Part shown: in pieces, positions 14,874-21,854 of the stretch
Numbering within the stretch: the stretch's first letter is position 1
Layout: each line of letters starts with the position of its first letter
Source of the DNA: Io17-Chloro-G2 sp034428715
GTDB taxonomy: Bacteria; Chloroflexota; Dehalococcoidia; Lucifugimonadales; UBA3495
NCBI GenBank assembly: GCA_034428715.1
Contig: DAOUHE010000069.1
Span: forward strand, 1-22,527
Length of the DNA: 22,527 bases
Direction: 5' to 3'
Translations under genes and position numbers: made by a program
Notes under the pieces: generated by a model
Database searches by the model: none
Seen by the model: only the letters and a program-made list of their open reading frames with translations
Told to the model about the DNA's origin: nothing

Positions 14874-15770
14874 TTAGACGCCGGGCAGCCTCAATTGCAC
14901 GCCCGACTTCTCCTCTTGTATCCTGGCGACGGCATCGGAATCCTCGGGGCCCCAGCCCCGCAGCATGGCTTCCACGTGGCGCTGGTCTACCAGGTTGGAC
15001 AGTTCCATGGGTATGCCGTATTCCCTTCCCAGATCGGTGGCCAGCCGGACGTCCTTGGCCGCCAGGGCGGTGGCGAATCCCGGCTCGAAATTCCCTTGGA
15101 ATAGGAACCGTGGAAATTTTTCGGTCAGCCGCTTGTTCCCTCCCGAACTGTTGGCGATGGCATCGGCCAATATGGCCAAGTCCACCCCCGCTTTGACCCC
15201 CATGGTCAAAGCCTCGGAAAGCAAGACGCCGATGCCCATGCTCAATAGATTGTTGCATATCTTGCACACCGACCCGTTGCCGATGGGACCGCAATACACC
15301 ACGTGAGTGCCTATGGAATCCAACGCGGGCTTCACTTTTTTGAAAGTCTCTTCGTCGCCGCCCACCATGACCGCCAATGTGCCAGCCGCCGCCCCATAGA
15401 CGCCCCCGCTGACCGGAGCGTCCAGAACGACAACTCCTTTTTGGGCGCAGGTCTGGTGGATGCTGCGGATCATGGTGGGAGAATTGGTCGATAGGTCAAC
15501 GTAGATGGTTTCCGGAGTAGCCCCTTCCAGAACGCCGTTCTCTCCCAGAGCCACGGCTTCGACATCCCTGGGCACCGGCAGCGATGTGAAAACGATGGCG
15601 CTGCCGGGAACGGTGTCTTTAGGGCTGTCGGCCCAGGCCGCGCCCATCTCCAGCAGATTGGTGGCCGCCTCCCGGCGAAGATCATGGACCACCAGCTCAT
15701 GGCCCCCCTTGATCAAGTTCACCGCCATGGGGTTCCCCATGTTGCCGGTGCCTATGAATCCTAGTTTCAT
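14874..15770 (-). CDS. NAD(P)-dependent beta-hydroxyacid dehydrogenase (3-hydroxyisobutyrate dehydrogenase family)
   Basis: The family oxidises 3-hydroxy acids or reduces short semialdehydes with NAD(P). The 298-aa product has the Rossmann G-F-I-G-T-G-N-M-G (4-12) and the D-A-P-V-S-G-G substrate motif (117-123) followed by G-A-A-A-G-T-L. The catalytic K170 lies in C-K-I-C-N-N-L-L. Residues D30-L-R-R at the end of the second strand do not decide between NAD and NADP. The substrate cannot be told from sequence. The ATG is preceded by AGGGGAG at 8 nt. It is the first gene of the run with the 346-aa protein and UGSC. Confidence 0.9.
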   Translation of the reverse strand: MKLGFIGTGNMGNPMAVNLIKGGHELVVHDLRREAATNLLEMGAAWADSPKDTVPGSAIVFTSLPVPRDVEAVALGENGVLEGATPETIYVDLSTNSPTMIRSIHQTCAQKGVVVLDAPVSGGVYGAAAGTLAVMVGGDEETFKKVKPALDSIGTHVVYCGPIGNGSVCKICNNLLSMGIGVLLSEALTMGVKAGVDLAILADAIANSSGGNKRLTEKFPRFLFQGNFEPGFATALAAKDVRLATDLGREYGIPMELSNLVDQRHVEAMLRGWGPEDSDAVARIQEEKSGVQLRLPGV

Positions 15771-15786
15771 GGCAGATGCTCCCCTT

Positions 15787-15810
15787 GTTGCTTTGATGTG
15801 TTGCTTTGAT
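15787..15810 (-). repeat. 13-bp direct repeat upstream of the dehydrogenase gene
   Basis: The 11-base sequence GTTGCTTTGAT occurs twice, at 15787-15797 and 15800-15810, giving a 13-bp period. It lies between the likely promoter region and the ribosome binding site of the minus-strand dehydrogenase gene. It could be a regulator site or a chance duplication. Confidence 0.5.
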
Positions 15811-15872
15811 CCTTTTGGCTTTAGATCTCTAAAAGTCTCTCAGGAGGAAGGCCCAACCCTAATCCGGACCAC

Positions 15873-15917
15873 CCAAAAATACCAGGCGTCCGGGAGGAGA
15901 TGAACCCACCGGACGCC
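15873..15917 (-). terminator. Terminator downstream of the MBL hydrolase gene
   Basis: GGCGTCCGG (15885-15893) pairs perfectly with CCGGACGCC (15909-15917) over a 15-nt loop. On the minus strand TGGTATTTTTGG follows. It lies about 65 bp beyond the hydrolase stop codon and separates that gene from the UGSC run. Confidence 0.65.
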
Positions 15918-15981
15918 CTAATTTCCATTAAACACGGCCTTTTCCCGCGCCACAAGTGTGGCGGCTTGACGGCCTGGTTAG

Positions 15982-16851
15982 TTAGATCGCCTGCCAGTAC
16001 CGGCGGCCTTCCCGGCTGACCACCTTACCGATATGGTCCGCTGGAGCGAAATGTCCCGCCGCCACCACCGCCGCATCCCGTTCGGCGCGTTCCAGCAAAG
16101 CTTCCCGGCTCCTGGTGCTCTCACCTTTGTCGGTGTCTACACCGGCGCACCAACCCGGTTCTTGAACCTGCGCTTTGTTGTGAAGCACGTCGCCGACGAT
16201 GATCGCCGTTTGACCTTGTGATTTTATCAATATCGACTGGTGCCCCGGCGTGTGTCCCGGTGTGGGGAAAGTGCTTACCTCTTCGGTGATGTTGTATTCA
16301 CCTTCTATCAAATCCATCTTCCTCAACCGGCGCAAGGGCATCACCTGGAGCTTAACCTGCGGGGCGGATTCGATGACATCGGCTGCGGTGAAATGGTCCC
16401 AATCCAGTTTTGGCACCAGGTATCTGGCGCGGCGGAATGTGGGAGCGGGCATTCCACCTTGGTAACGAAGATTCCAACCCACGTGGTCTCCGTGCAGATG
16501 GGTATGGACGACTATGTCGATCTCATCCGATGGCGAGATGTTGGTGTTTTGGGTGTTGTCTGGCCGCGCCAATACCGGCCGCAGATTCTCGTATAGGTTG
16601 CCGGTGACGTTGCCTCGGTCCGCATGGGGCCCCGGGCCCAGCCCCGTGTCGACCAAGATCAACTTGTCTTGGGATTTGATCACGAAGACGCCGTAATAAA
16701 GCTGCAACTGGCCGTTTTCCAATGCGTCCTGGTGCTGCGCCCAATCGGCCGCGTTGGTGGTGGGAAACATCATCGAAGGTTCCCGGGATGGCGGCACCAT
16801 GTCGAGGACCGCCGTGATCTCCACATTTCCTACTGTGACTTTATCAGCCAT
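15982..16851 (-). CDS. MBL-fold metallo-hydrolase
   Basis: The 289-aa protein carries the metallo-beta-lactamase fold zinc motifs: H-L-H-G-D-H at 118-123 (H-x-H-x-D-H), H204 in G-H-T-P-G-H, D221 in V-G-D-V-L-H-N and H267 in A-A-G-H-F. A V-D-T-G-L-G loop lies at 67-72. The set predicts a two-metal hydrolase of the lactonase/glyoxalase type; the substrate is unknown. The ATG follows GGAG by 6 nt. It lies 83 bp downstream of apt in the same direction and ends before a terminator, so apt and this gene may share a transcript. Confidence 0.9.
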   Translation of the reverse strand: MADKVTVGNVEITAVLDMVPPSREPSMMFPTTNAADWAQHQDALENGQLQLYYGVFVIKSQDKLILVDTGLGPGPHADRGNVTGNLYENLRPVLARPDNTQNTNISPSDEIDIVVHTHLHGDHVGWNLRYQGGMPAPTFRRARYLVPKLDWDHFTAADVIESAPQVKLQVMPLRRLRKMDLIEGEYNITEEVSTFPTPGHTPGHQSILIKSQGQTAIIVGDVLHNKAQVQEPGWCAGVDTDKGESTRSREALLERAERDAAVVAAGHFAPADHIGKVVSREGRRYWQAI

Positions 16852-16934
16852 CTTTTACTCCGTCACTAGATTGAGTCAATGCCCTGTAGATATTCTCGAA
16901 CCGCTGTTCAAGGTAGTTCCCGCGGGGTTACACA

Positions 16935-17447
16935 TTAATATTTGACCAGTGAAAATAGGTCGTACCCTCTTAACTGGTTTCGCCCGTCCAGGTCAGTAAG
17001 TTCGATGACCACGCCGACCCCGGCAATGATACCGCCGGCCTTTTCCACCAGACGGGCCGTAGCGGCCAAGGTCCCTCCCGTCGCCAAAAGGTCATCCAGT
17101 ATCAGCACCCTCTGTCCCTGGGTGATACCGTCCACGTGAATCTCCATGGTATTGCTGCCGTACTCCAGGGAGTAATCGGTGGAATGGGTGGCAAAGGGCA
17201 GCTTACCGGGCTTGCGCACCGGCACCAGGGGCTTTCCCATGCGATATGCCAGGGGAGCGCCAAACAAAAACCCCCTGGATTCCACCGGAACTATAACGTC
17301 GATTTCAGAGGGATTGAATTGCTCTCCCAATTGATCTACGGCCGAGGCGAACGCCAAAGGGTTTTGTAGCATGGGAGTTATGTCGCGAAAGAGGATTCCC
17401 GGTTCGGGAAAGTCTGGGATATCGCGTATAAATGACTTTAGCTCCAT
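16935..17447 (-). CDS. apt: Adenine phosphoribosyltransferase
   Basis: The enzyme makes AMP from adenine and PRPP in purine salvage. The 170-aa product has the typical length and N-terminus (I-R-D-I-P-D-F-P-E-P-G-I-L-F-R-D-I-T-P). It has V-P-V-E-S-R-G-F (53-60), V-R-K-P-G-K-L-P (77-84) and the PRPP loop V-L-I-L-D-D-L-L-A-T-G-G-T (114-126). It is divergent from the tRNA-tuf operon across a 312-bp gap. No clear promoter is visible on its own side. Confidence 0.96.
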   Translation of the reverse strand: MELKSFIRDIPDFPEPGILFRDITPMLQNPLAFASAVDQLGEQFNPSEIDVIVPVESRGFLFGAPLAYRMGKPLVPVRKPGKLPFATHSTDYSLEYGSNTMEIHVDGITQGQRVLILDDLLATGGTLAATARLVEKAGGIIAGVGVVIELTDLDGRNQLRGYDLFSLVKY

Positions 17448-17643
17448 CGGTGCTCGACTCTCAGTTGCGCCCCACGGCCTAGAGCGCCCGGTTCAGCAGC
17501 GTTGATACCTTTCCCACGCCTCCCCAGAGGTTCGGATGCAGTTTAGAATAAGGGGAGTTGGCCGTCAAGCCAGAAATGGCTATGCCGGAAATGGTGGGCT
17601 GGACAAACCAGCTGGGATTGGCTGATTCCCGTTGGCCTTACGA

Positions 17644-17672
17644 TTGACTTTTTAAACCTGGATATCTATACT
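17644..17672 (+). promoter_or_regulatory. Strong sigma-70-type promoter of the tRNA-tuf operon
   Basis: TTGACT at 17644-17649 and TATACT at 17667-17672 are separated by exactly 17 bp. It lies about 90 bp upstream of the first tRNA and drives the plus-strand cluster. The rest of the 312-bp gap (17448-17759) shows only the hairpin described next. Confidence 0.8.
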
Positions 17673-17704
17673 TTTATTAGGTATCATAGGCTCCCCGGCG
17701 AGTT

Positions 17705-17729
17705 GGCCCCACACGTTCGGGGCCTTTTT
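17705..17729 (+). terminator. Attenuator-like terminator between promoter and first tRNA
   Basis: GGCCCC (17705-17710) pairs with GGGGCC (17719-17724) over an 8-nt loop, directly followed by five Ts. It falls about 25 bp after the predicted transcription start and 30 bp before tRNA-Thr. A perfect TATAAT overlaps the T-tract at 17729-17734, so a second, weak promoter start is also possible. Confidence 0.6.
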
Positions 17730-17759
17730 ATAATGTCTCAGCCACCCGGCATCCTCCTT

Positions 17760-17834
17760 GCCCCGGTGGCGCAATGGAAGCGCAGTCGACTTGTAATCGA
17801 CAGGTTAGGGGTTCGAATCCCCTCTGGGGCTCCA
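17760..17834 (+). tRNA. tRNA-Thr (TGT)
   Basis: Acceptor GCCCCGG pairs with CTGGGGC, with T as discriminator base and CCA encoded. The anticodon stem GTCGA/TCGAC encloses the loop CTTGTAA, anticodon TGT. The T-arm has TTCGAAT. First of three tRNA genes ahead of tuf. Confidence 0.95.
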
Positions 17835-17908
17835 AAAGGAACCGAGTCTCCGTCCTTTGGCCCTGCAGGCCTGATCCATAGCCGCTGAAGGACAGATGCT
17901 GATACTTT

Positions 17909-17996
17909 GGAGGGGTGGGTGAGTGGTTAAAGCCACCAGACTGTAAATCTGGCGTCCGGAAGGGCTTCGCAGGTTCGAATCCTGCCCCCTCCACCA
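17909..17996 (+). tRNA. tRNA-Tyr (GTA)
   Basis: Acceptor GGAGGGG pairs with CCCCTCC, followed by discriminator A and encoded CCA. The anticodon stem CCAGA/TCTGG holds the loop CTGTAAA, anticodon GTA. A long variable arm (class II) follows, as expected for bacterial tRNA-Tyr, and then T-arm GCAGG-TTCGAAT-CCTGC. Confidence 0.95.
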
Positions 17997-18068
17997 TTTA
18001 GAGCTGACAACCAGTTTAGGACTGACAAAGGACTCAATAGACAGGGCGGCCGGAGCAATCGGCGATTG

Positions 18069-18143
18069 GCCCAGATAGCTCAGCGGTAGAGCACGTTCTT
18101 GGTAAGAACGGGGTCGGCGGTTCAATCCCGCCTCTGGGCTCCA
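18069..18143 (+). tRNA. tRNA-Thr (GGT)
   Basis: Acceptor GCCCAGA pairs with TCTGGGC, discriminator T and encoded CCA, the same discriminator as the first tRNA-Thr. The anticodon stem CGTTC/GAACG holds loop TTGGTAA, anticodon GGT. It ends 27 bp before the tuf start codon, so tuf message is probably released by tRNA processing. Confidence 0.95.
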
Positions 18144-18170
18144 GTATAAGGATAGGAGAGGATACCCAAA

Positions 18171-19355
18171 ATGGCCAAGCAGGCATTCGATAGGTCCAAA
18201 CCCCACGTGAATGTGGGAACCATCGGCCACGTAGATCACGGTAAGACCACCTTGACCGCCGCCATCACGAAGATTTCGGCGGAGCGGGGGATGGCCAACT
18301 ACCGGGACATGGACAGCATCGACAACGCCCCTGAGGAAAAGGCTCGGGGCGTGACCATAGCCATCGCCCACGTGGAATATGAGACGGACGCCCGCCATTA
18401 TGCCCACGTGGACTGTCCCGGCCACGCCGACTATATCAAGAACATGATCACCGGCGCGGCCCAAATGGATGGCGCCATCCTGGTGGTCAGCGCGCCCGAC
18501 GGACCCATGCCCCAGACCAGGGAGCACATCTTGCTGGCCCGTCAGGTGGAAGTGCCCAAGATCCTGGTGGCTCTGAACAAAGTAGACATGATGGATGACG
18601 AAGAGCTGCTGGAACTGGTGGAGTTGGAGATTCGCGACCTGTTGAACCGCTACGATTTCCCCGGCGACGACACACCCATCATCCGGGTCAGCGGTCTCAA
18701 GGCCTTGGAAGGCGACCCCGAAGCCGAACAGGGGATCAGAGATCTTCTGGACGCCTTGGACGATTTCGTTCCGGTTCCTCCCAGAACCATCGACCGAGAC
18801 TTCCTGATGCCGATTGAAGACGTGTTCGGCATCAAAGGCCGGGGAACGGTGGTGACGGGCCGGGTCGAGCGGGGCCAGTTGAAACAGGGTGAGCGTGTTG
18901 AGATCATCCGGTTTGGCGATGTCCGCGAAACCGTAGCCACCGGCCTGGAAATGTTTCACAAGACCCTGGACATTACGCAAGCCGGAGACGCCGTCGGTAT
19001 CCTGCTGCGCGGCGTAGACAGGGAGGAAGTGGAACGGGGTCAAGTGCTGGTCAAGCCCGGCACGATGAAACCATACACCAAAGCCGAGGCCGAGGTATAC
19101 GTCTTGAGCCGGGAAGAGGGAGGACGCCATACACCCTTCTTCAACGGTTACAAACCCCAGTTCTACATTCGGACCAGCGACATCACCGGACAATGTGAGT
19201 TGCCAGAGGGCATAGAAATGGTCATGCCCGGCGACAACGTAACAATGACCATATCATTGATCACACCCGTGCCCATTGAAGAGCAGATGCGTTTCGCCAT
19301 CCGGGAAGGTGGCCGAACCGTCGGTTCCGGGGTAATCACGAAGGTATTGGAATAA
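18171..19355 (+). CDS. tuf: Elongation factor Tu
   Basis: EF-Tu carries aminoacyl-tRNA to the ribosome as a GTP complex. The 394-aa protein has G-H-V-D-H-G-K-T (19-26), the R-G-V-T-I switch I segment (59-63), D-C-P-G-H (81-85), N-K-V-D (136-139) and the three-domain length. In the G5 motif the usual S-A-L is S-G-L (174-176), a small deviation. AGGAGAGG precedes the ATG. It is the first protein gene of the tRNA-tuf-rpmG-secE-nusG-rplKAJ run. It is EF-Tu and not SelB, which is larger and has an extra C-terminal domain. Confidence 0.97.
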   Translation: MAKQAFDRSKPHVNVGTIGHVDHGKTTLTAAITKISAERGMANYRDMDSIDNAPEEKARGVTIAIAHVEYETDARHYAHVDCPGHADYIKNMITGAAQMDGAILVVSAPDGPMPQTREHILLARQVEVPKILVALNKVDMMDDEELLELVELEIRDLLNRYDFPGDDTPIIRVSGLKALEGDPEAEQGIRDLLDALDDFVPVPPRTIDRDFLMPIEDVFGIKGRGTVVTGRVERGQLKQGERVEIIRFGDVRETVATGLEMFHKTLDITQAGDAVGILLRGVDREEVERGQVLVKPGTMKPYTKAEAEVYVLSREEGGRHTPFFNGYKPQFYIRTSDITGQCELPEGIEMVMPGDNVTMTISLITPVPIEEQMRFAIREGGRTVGSGVITKVLE

Positions 19356-19358
19356 GAC

Positions 19359-19529
19359 ATGGCTAGAAAAACAGCAGACGTACGGCCGATCATCACCCTG
19401 CAGTGCGGCGACTGCCGGGAGCGGAATTACACCACCATGAAGAACCGGCGGAACGACCCCCAGAGGGTTGAACTGCGCAAGTACTGCTCCCGTTGCCGCG
19501 GCCACAAGGTCCACCGGGAAGTGAGGTAA
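19359..19529 (+). CDS. rpmG: 50S ribosomal protein L33
   Basis: This 56-aa frame begins MARKTADVRPIITLQC and ends H-K-V-H-R-E-V-R. It has two C-x-x-C pairs (C16/C19 and C43/C46), the zinc-binding form of L33. The A-R-K and N-R-R-N-D-P-x-R-V-E-L-R-K-Y-C segments are typical. It starts 3 bp after the tuf stop and ends 6 bp before secE, a position seen in many bacteria. Confidence 0.95.
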   Translation: MARKTADVRPIITLQCGDCRERNYTTMKNRRNDPQRVELRKYCSRCRGHKVHREVR

Positions 19530-19535
19530 CCCAAG

Positions 19536-19772
19536 ATGGCTAGGGTTTCAACCAGGGGCAGTCGGCCCGCGGCGCCGGGCGCGGCTGGCCGAATCAGCCC
19601 AGTGGCGTTCCTTCAGGAAACGGCGTCAGAACTCAGGAAATCGGTGTGGCCCAGCCGCGAGGAAACCACCCGCTTGACGGTCATCGTCATCGTTCTCGCC
19701 ATTATCGCCGGGTTTTTCCTGGGTGGCCTCGACCGGATCTTTTCCGAGATCTTCGGCCGCTTCATCCTGTGA
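19536..19772 (+). CDS. secE: Preprotein translocase subunit SecE
   Basis: SecE is the small essential subunit of the SecYEG channel in the membrane. The 78-aa protein has a basic, Pro/Gly-rich N-terminus, then the conserved amphipathic helix E-L-R-K-S-V-W-P-S-R-E-E-T (about 32-44). A single membrane segment (about 49-67) follows. It has the usual single-span form and lies between rpmG and nusG as in most bacteria. Confidence 0.93.
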   Translation: MARVSTRGSRPAAPGAAGRISPVAFLQETASELRKSVWPSREETTRLTVIVIVLAIIAGFFLGGLDRIFSEIFGRFIL

Positions 19773-19844
19773 CCAGTCTTTTTGCTGACCTGAAGTTCCG
19801 GCTCAGCAATCGCAGTTGGACCTAATGACTCCAGGAATGTTGCC

Positions 19845-20423
19845 ATGACGATAGGAAGCGGCACACAATTAGAAGAAGACCAGGGACCCCGGTGGTATAT
19901 CGTCCATACCTACTCGGGGCAAGAGGATTTGGTCAAGAAGAACCTGGATCTGCGCATCCAAAGCCTGGACATGCAGGACCGTATCTTTGATGTTCTCGTT
20001 CCGACCGAAGAGGAAGTAATCTTTAAGGACGGCAAGCGCCGTTCGGAAAGGCGCAAACTGTTCCCCGGCTACATTCTGGTTCAGATGACCATGGACGACG
20101 AAAGCTGGTACGCCGTGAGGAATACTCCGGGCGTCACCGGCTTCGTCTCCAGCGAAGACGAGTCGGACAAACGGGCCAAGCCGGTACCCCTGGAAGATAA
20201 GCAGATCGAGGACATCCTCAGCCAGGTGGATTCGGCGCCGACACGTATCAAAATCGGCCTGGAAAAGGGAGAGACCGTCCGCATCACCGAGGGGCCCTTC
20301 GTAGACTTCATCGGCGCCATCAACGACGTGGACGAAGGCAAAGGCAAAGTAAGGGTATTGGTATCCTTCTTTGGCCGGGAAACTCCAGTGGAGTTGGACT
20401 TCTTACAAGTGGAAAGGGTTTAA
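19845..20423 (+). CDS. nusG: Transcription termination/antitermination protein NusG
   Basis: NusG binds RNA polymerase and links it to ribosomes or Rho. The 192-aa product has the NGN domain from W-Y-I-V-H-T-Y-S-G-Q-E (about 17-27) through F-P-G-Y-I-L-V-Q-M and N-T-P-G-V-T-G-F-V. A C-terminal KOW domain follows (G-E-T-V-R-I-T-E-G-P-F and F-G-R-E-T-P-V-E-L). The order secE-nusG-rplK supports the call. A 72-bp spacer after secE holds nothing recognisable. Confidence 0.97.
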   Translation: MTIGSGTQLEEDQGPRWYIVHTYSGQEDLVKKNLDLRIQSLDMQDRIFDVLVPTEEEVIFKDGKRRSERRKLFPGYILVQMTMDDESWYAVRNTPGVTGFVSSEDESDKRAKPVPLEDKQIEDILSQVDSAPTRIKIGLEKGETVRITEGPFVDFIGAINDVDEGKGKVRVLVSFFGRETPVELDFLQVERV

Positions 20424-20434
20424 GGTCTAAAAAA

Positions 20435-20863
20435 TTGGCTAAGAAACTACGCGCGATAATCAAACTTCAGTTGGAAGCCGGAAAAGCCACGCCAGCGCCG
20501 CCGGTGGGCCCCGCGCTGGGCCAGCACGGCGTCAACATCATGGGATTTGTAAAAGAGTACAACGCCCGAACCTCCGACCAGTCGGGCACTATCGTTCCGG
20601 TGCATATATCGGTTTTTGAAGACCGGTCGTTCACCTTTATCACTAGGACGCCGCCAGCATCCGACCTGCTGAGAAAGGCGGTTGGCGTGGAAAAGGGCGC
20701 TTCCGATTCCCTGCGGTCCAAGGTAGGAACGGTTTCACGCCAGGCCCTGCGGGAGATCGCCGAGGTGAAGTTGGCCGACCTCAACGCCGGATCCGTCGAA
20801 CAGGCTATGGCCATCATCTCAGGCACCGCCCGCAGCATGGGAATAGAGGTCGCAGAGGAATAA
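20435..20863 (+). CDS. rplK: 50S ribosomal protein L11
   Basis: L11 forms the GTPase-associated centre with 23S rRNA. The 142-aa protein matches the usual length, with P-A-P-P-V-G-P-A-L-G-Q-H-G-V-N-I-M near residues 20-36 and the C-terminal RNA-binding domain. The start is TTG (then A-K-K-L-R-A-I-I-K-L-Q), preceded by a modest AAGG; the next residues match the family start, so TTG is right. It follows nusG by 11 bp and is 1 bp from rplA. Confidence 0.96.
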   Translation: MAKKLRAIIKLQLEAGKATPAPPVGPALGQHGVNIMGFVKEYNARTSDQSGTIVPVHISVFEDRSFTFITRTPPASDLLRKAVGVEKGASDSLRSKVGTVSRQALREIAEVKLADLNAGSVEQAMAIISGTARSMGIEVAEE

Positions 20864-20864
20864 C

Positions 20865-21581
20865 ATGCCCAAACACAGCCGGCGCTTTGGCGCCGCAGCC
20901 AGCCAGGTAGACCCCGACCATTTTTACCAGCCGGAAGAAGCAGTAGATCTGGTGAAACAGACATCCAACGCCAAGTTCGACGAGACGGTGGAAGTCCACC
21001 TTCTCACCAATGCCGACCCCCGCCACGCGGATCAGATGGTTCGTGAAGTGGTGGTGATGCCCCATGGCCTGGGCAAGCAGATTCGCGTCTTAGTGTTTGC
21101 CAACGGCGAGGCGGCTGATATCGCCCGCCAGGCTGGCGCTGACTTCGTCGGCGAAGATGAACTCATAGACCAAGTGGAAGGCGGCTGGGCCGAGTTTGAA
21201 GTGGGTCTAGCCGTGCCTCAGGTCATGCCCAAGATCGGGCGCTTGGGCCGGGTGCTGGGCCGGCGCGGCCTCATGCCCAACCCCCGCTCCGGCACCATGG
21301 TGCAACCCCAAGACCTTCCCAGAGTAATTCAAGAAGCGAAGGCTGGACGATTAGAATTTCGCACCGACCGCACCGCCATAATCCACTGTCCCGTGGGTAA
21401 GGCCAGCTTTACCACGGAACAATTGATGGATAATCTTTCTACTTTGACCGAACAGATAATCCGTTCCAAGCCATCTGGCGTGAAAGGTTCGTTCCTAAAA
21501 TCAGCCTATCTAACGTCCTCCATGGGCCCCAGCATACCGTTGGACCTGGCAGCCTTGCAGGCATTGAAGGGTCCGGACTAA
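20865..21581 (+). CDS. rplA: 50S ribosomal protein L1
   Basis: L1 forms the mobile L1 stalk and often represses its own operon by binding the message. The 238-aa product has F-D-E-T-V-E-V-H (37-44), the G-R-V-L-G-R-R-G-L-M-P-N-P-R-S-G-T segment and S-K-P-S-G-V-K-G near the end. The start overlaps the end of rplK with one base between. The leader of rplJ follows immediately. Confidence 0.96.
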   Translation: MPKHSRRFGAAASQVDPDHFYQPEEAVDLVKQTSNAKFDETVEVHLLTNADPRHADQMVREVVVMPHGLGKQIRVLVFANGEAADIARQAGADFVGEDELIDQVEGGWAEFEVGLAVPQVMPKIGRLGRVLGRRGLMPNPRSGTMVQPQDLPRVIQEAKAGRLEFRTDRTAIIHCPVGKASFTTEQLMDNLSTLTEQIIRSKPSGVKGSFLKSAYLTSSMGPSIPLDLAALQALKGPD

Positions 21582-21678
21582 AAACACTTACATATACTTG
21601 ATACCTGGAGAGCGTACATCAGCAAGGCAGGGGGTGAATCCTACTGCCTCCAATCAATAAAATCAGGAACAACGATAA

Positions 21679-21805
21679 TCAACGCCGTAGACCGCGGGCC
21701 CCCACAATGTGGGGCTAAAGATTTGTTTCGCCCGCTGAGGCGCGTCAGGCACCCATCCCAAGAGGATTTTGTCGTCCGCGCCTAATTCTAGGAGCGGGGT
21801 TTTTT
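21679..21805 (+). ncRNA. Ribosomal protein L10 leader with terminator
   Basis: The 273-bp gap before rplJ holds a structured leader. It contains the GTAGACCGCGG segment typical of the L10-binding leader of rplJL operons. A hairpin (CCCCAC 21700-21705 with GTGGGG 21709-21714) follows, then AAAGAT. It ends with CCGC-G-CCT / AGG-A-GCGG (21776-21797) and six Ts at 21800-21805, a terminator with one internal mismatch. L10 or the L10-L7/L12 complex binding is known to control this operon in other bacteria; here it would set read-through to rplJ and likely rplL/rpoBC. Confidence 0.7.
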
Positions 21806-21854
21806 GGTGCCGCAGCCAGTTTCAGTGACCCGCACTCAAAATAGGAGACTCAAC

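Noticed and set aside
15951..15973. CGCCACA/TGTGGCG palindrome next to the MBL stop codon
   Set aside because: The loop would be only 2 nt and no T-tract follows on the minus strand, so it is not a convincing terminator; the hairpin at 15885-15917 fits better.
17805..19193. 462-codon minus-strand frame opposite tuf and the tRNAs
   Set aside because: It is antisense to tuf and to the tRNA genes. Long antisense frames are usual opposite strongly coding GC-rich genes.
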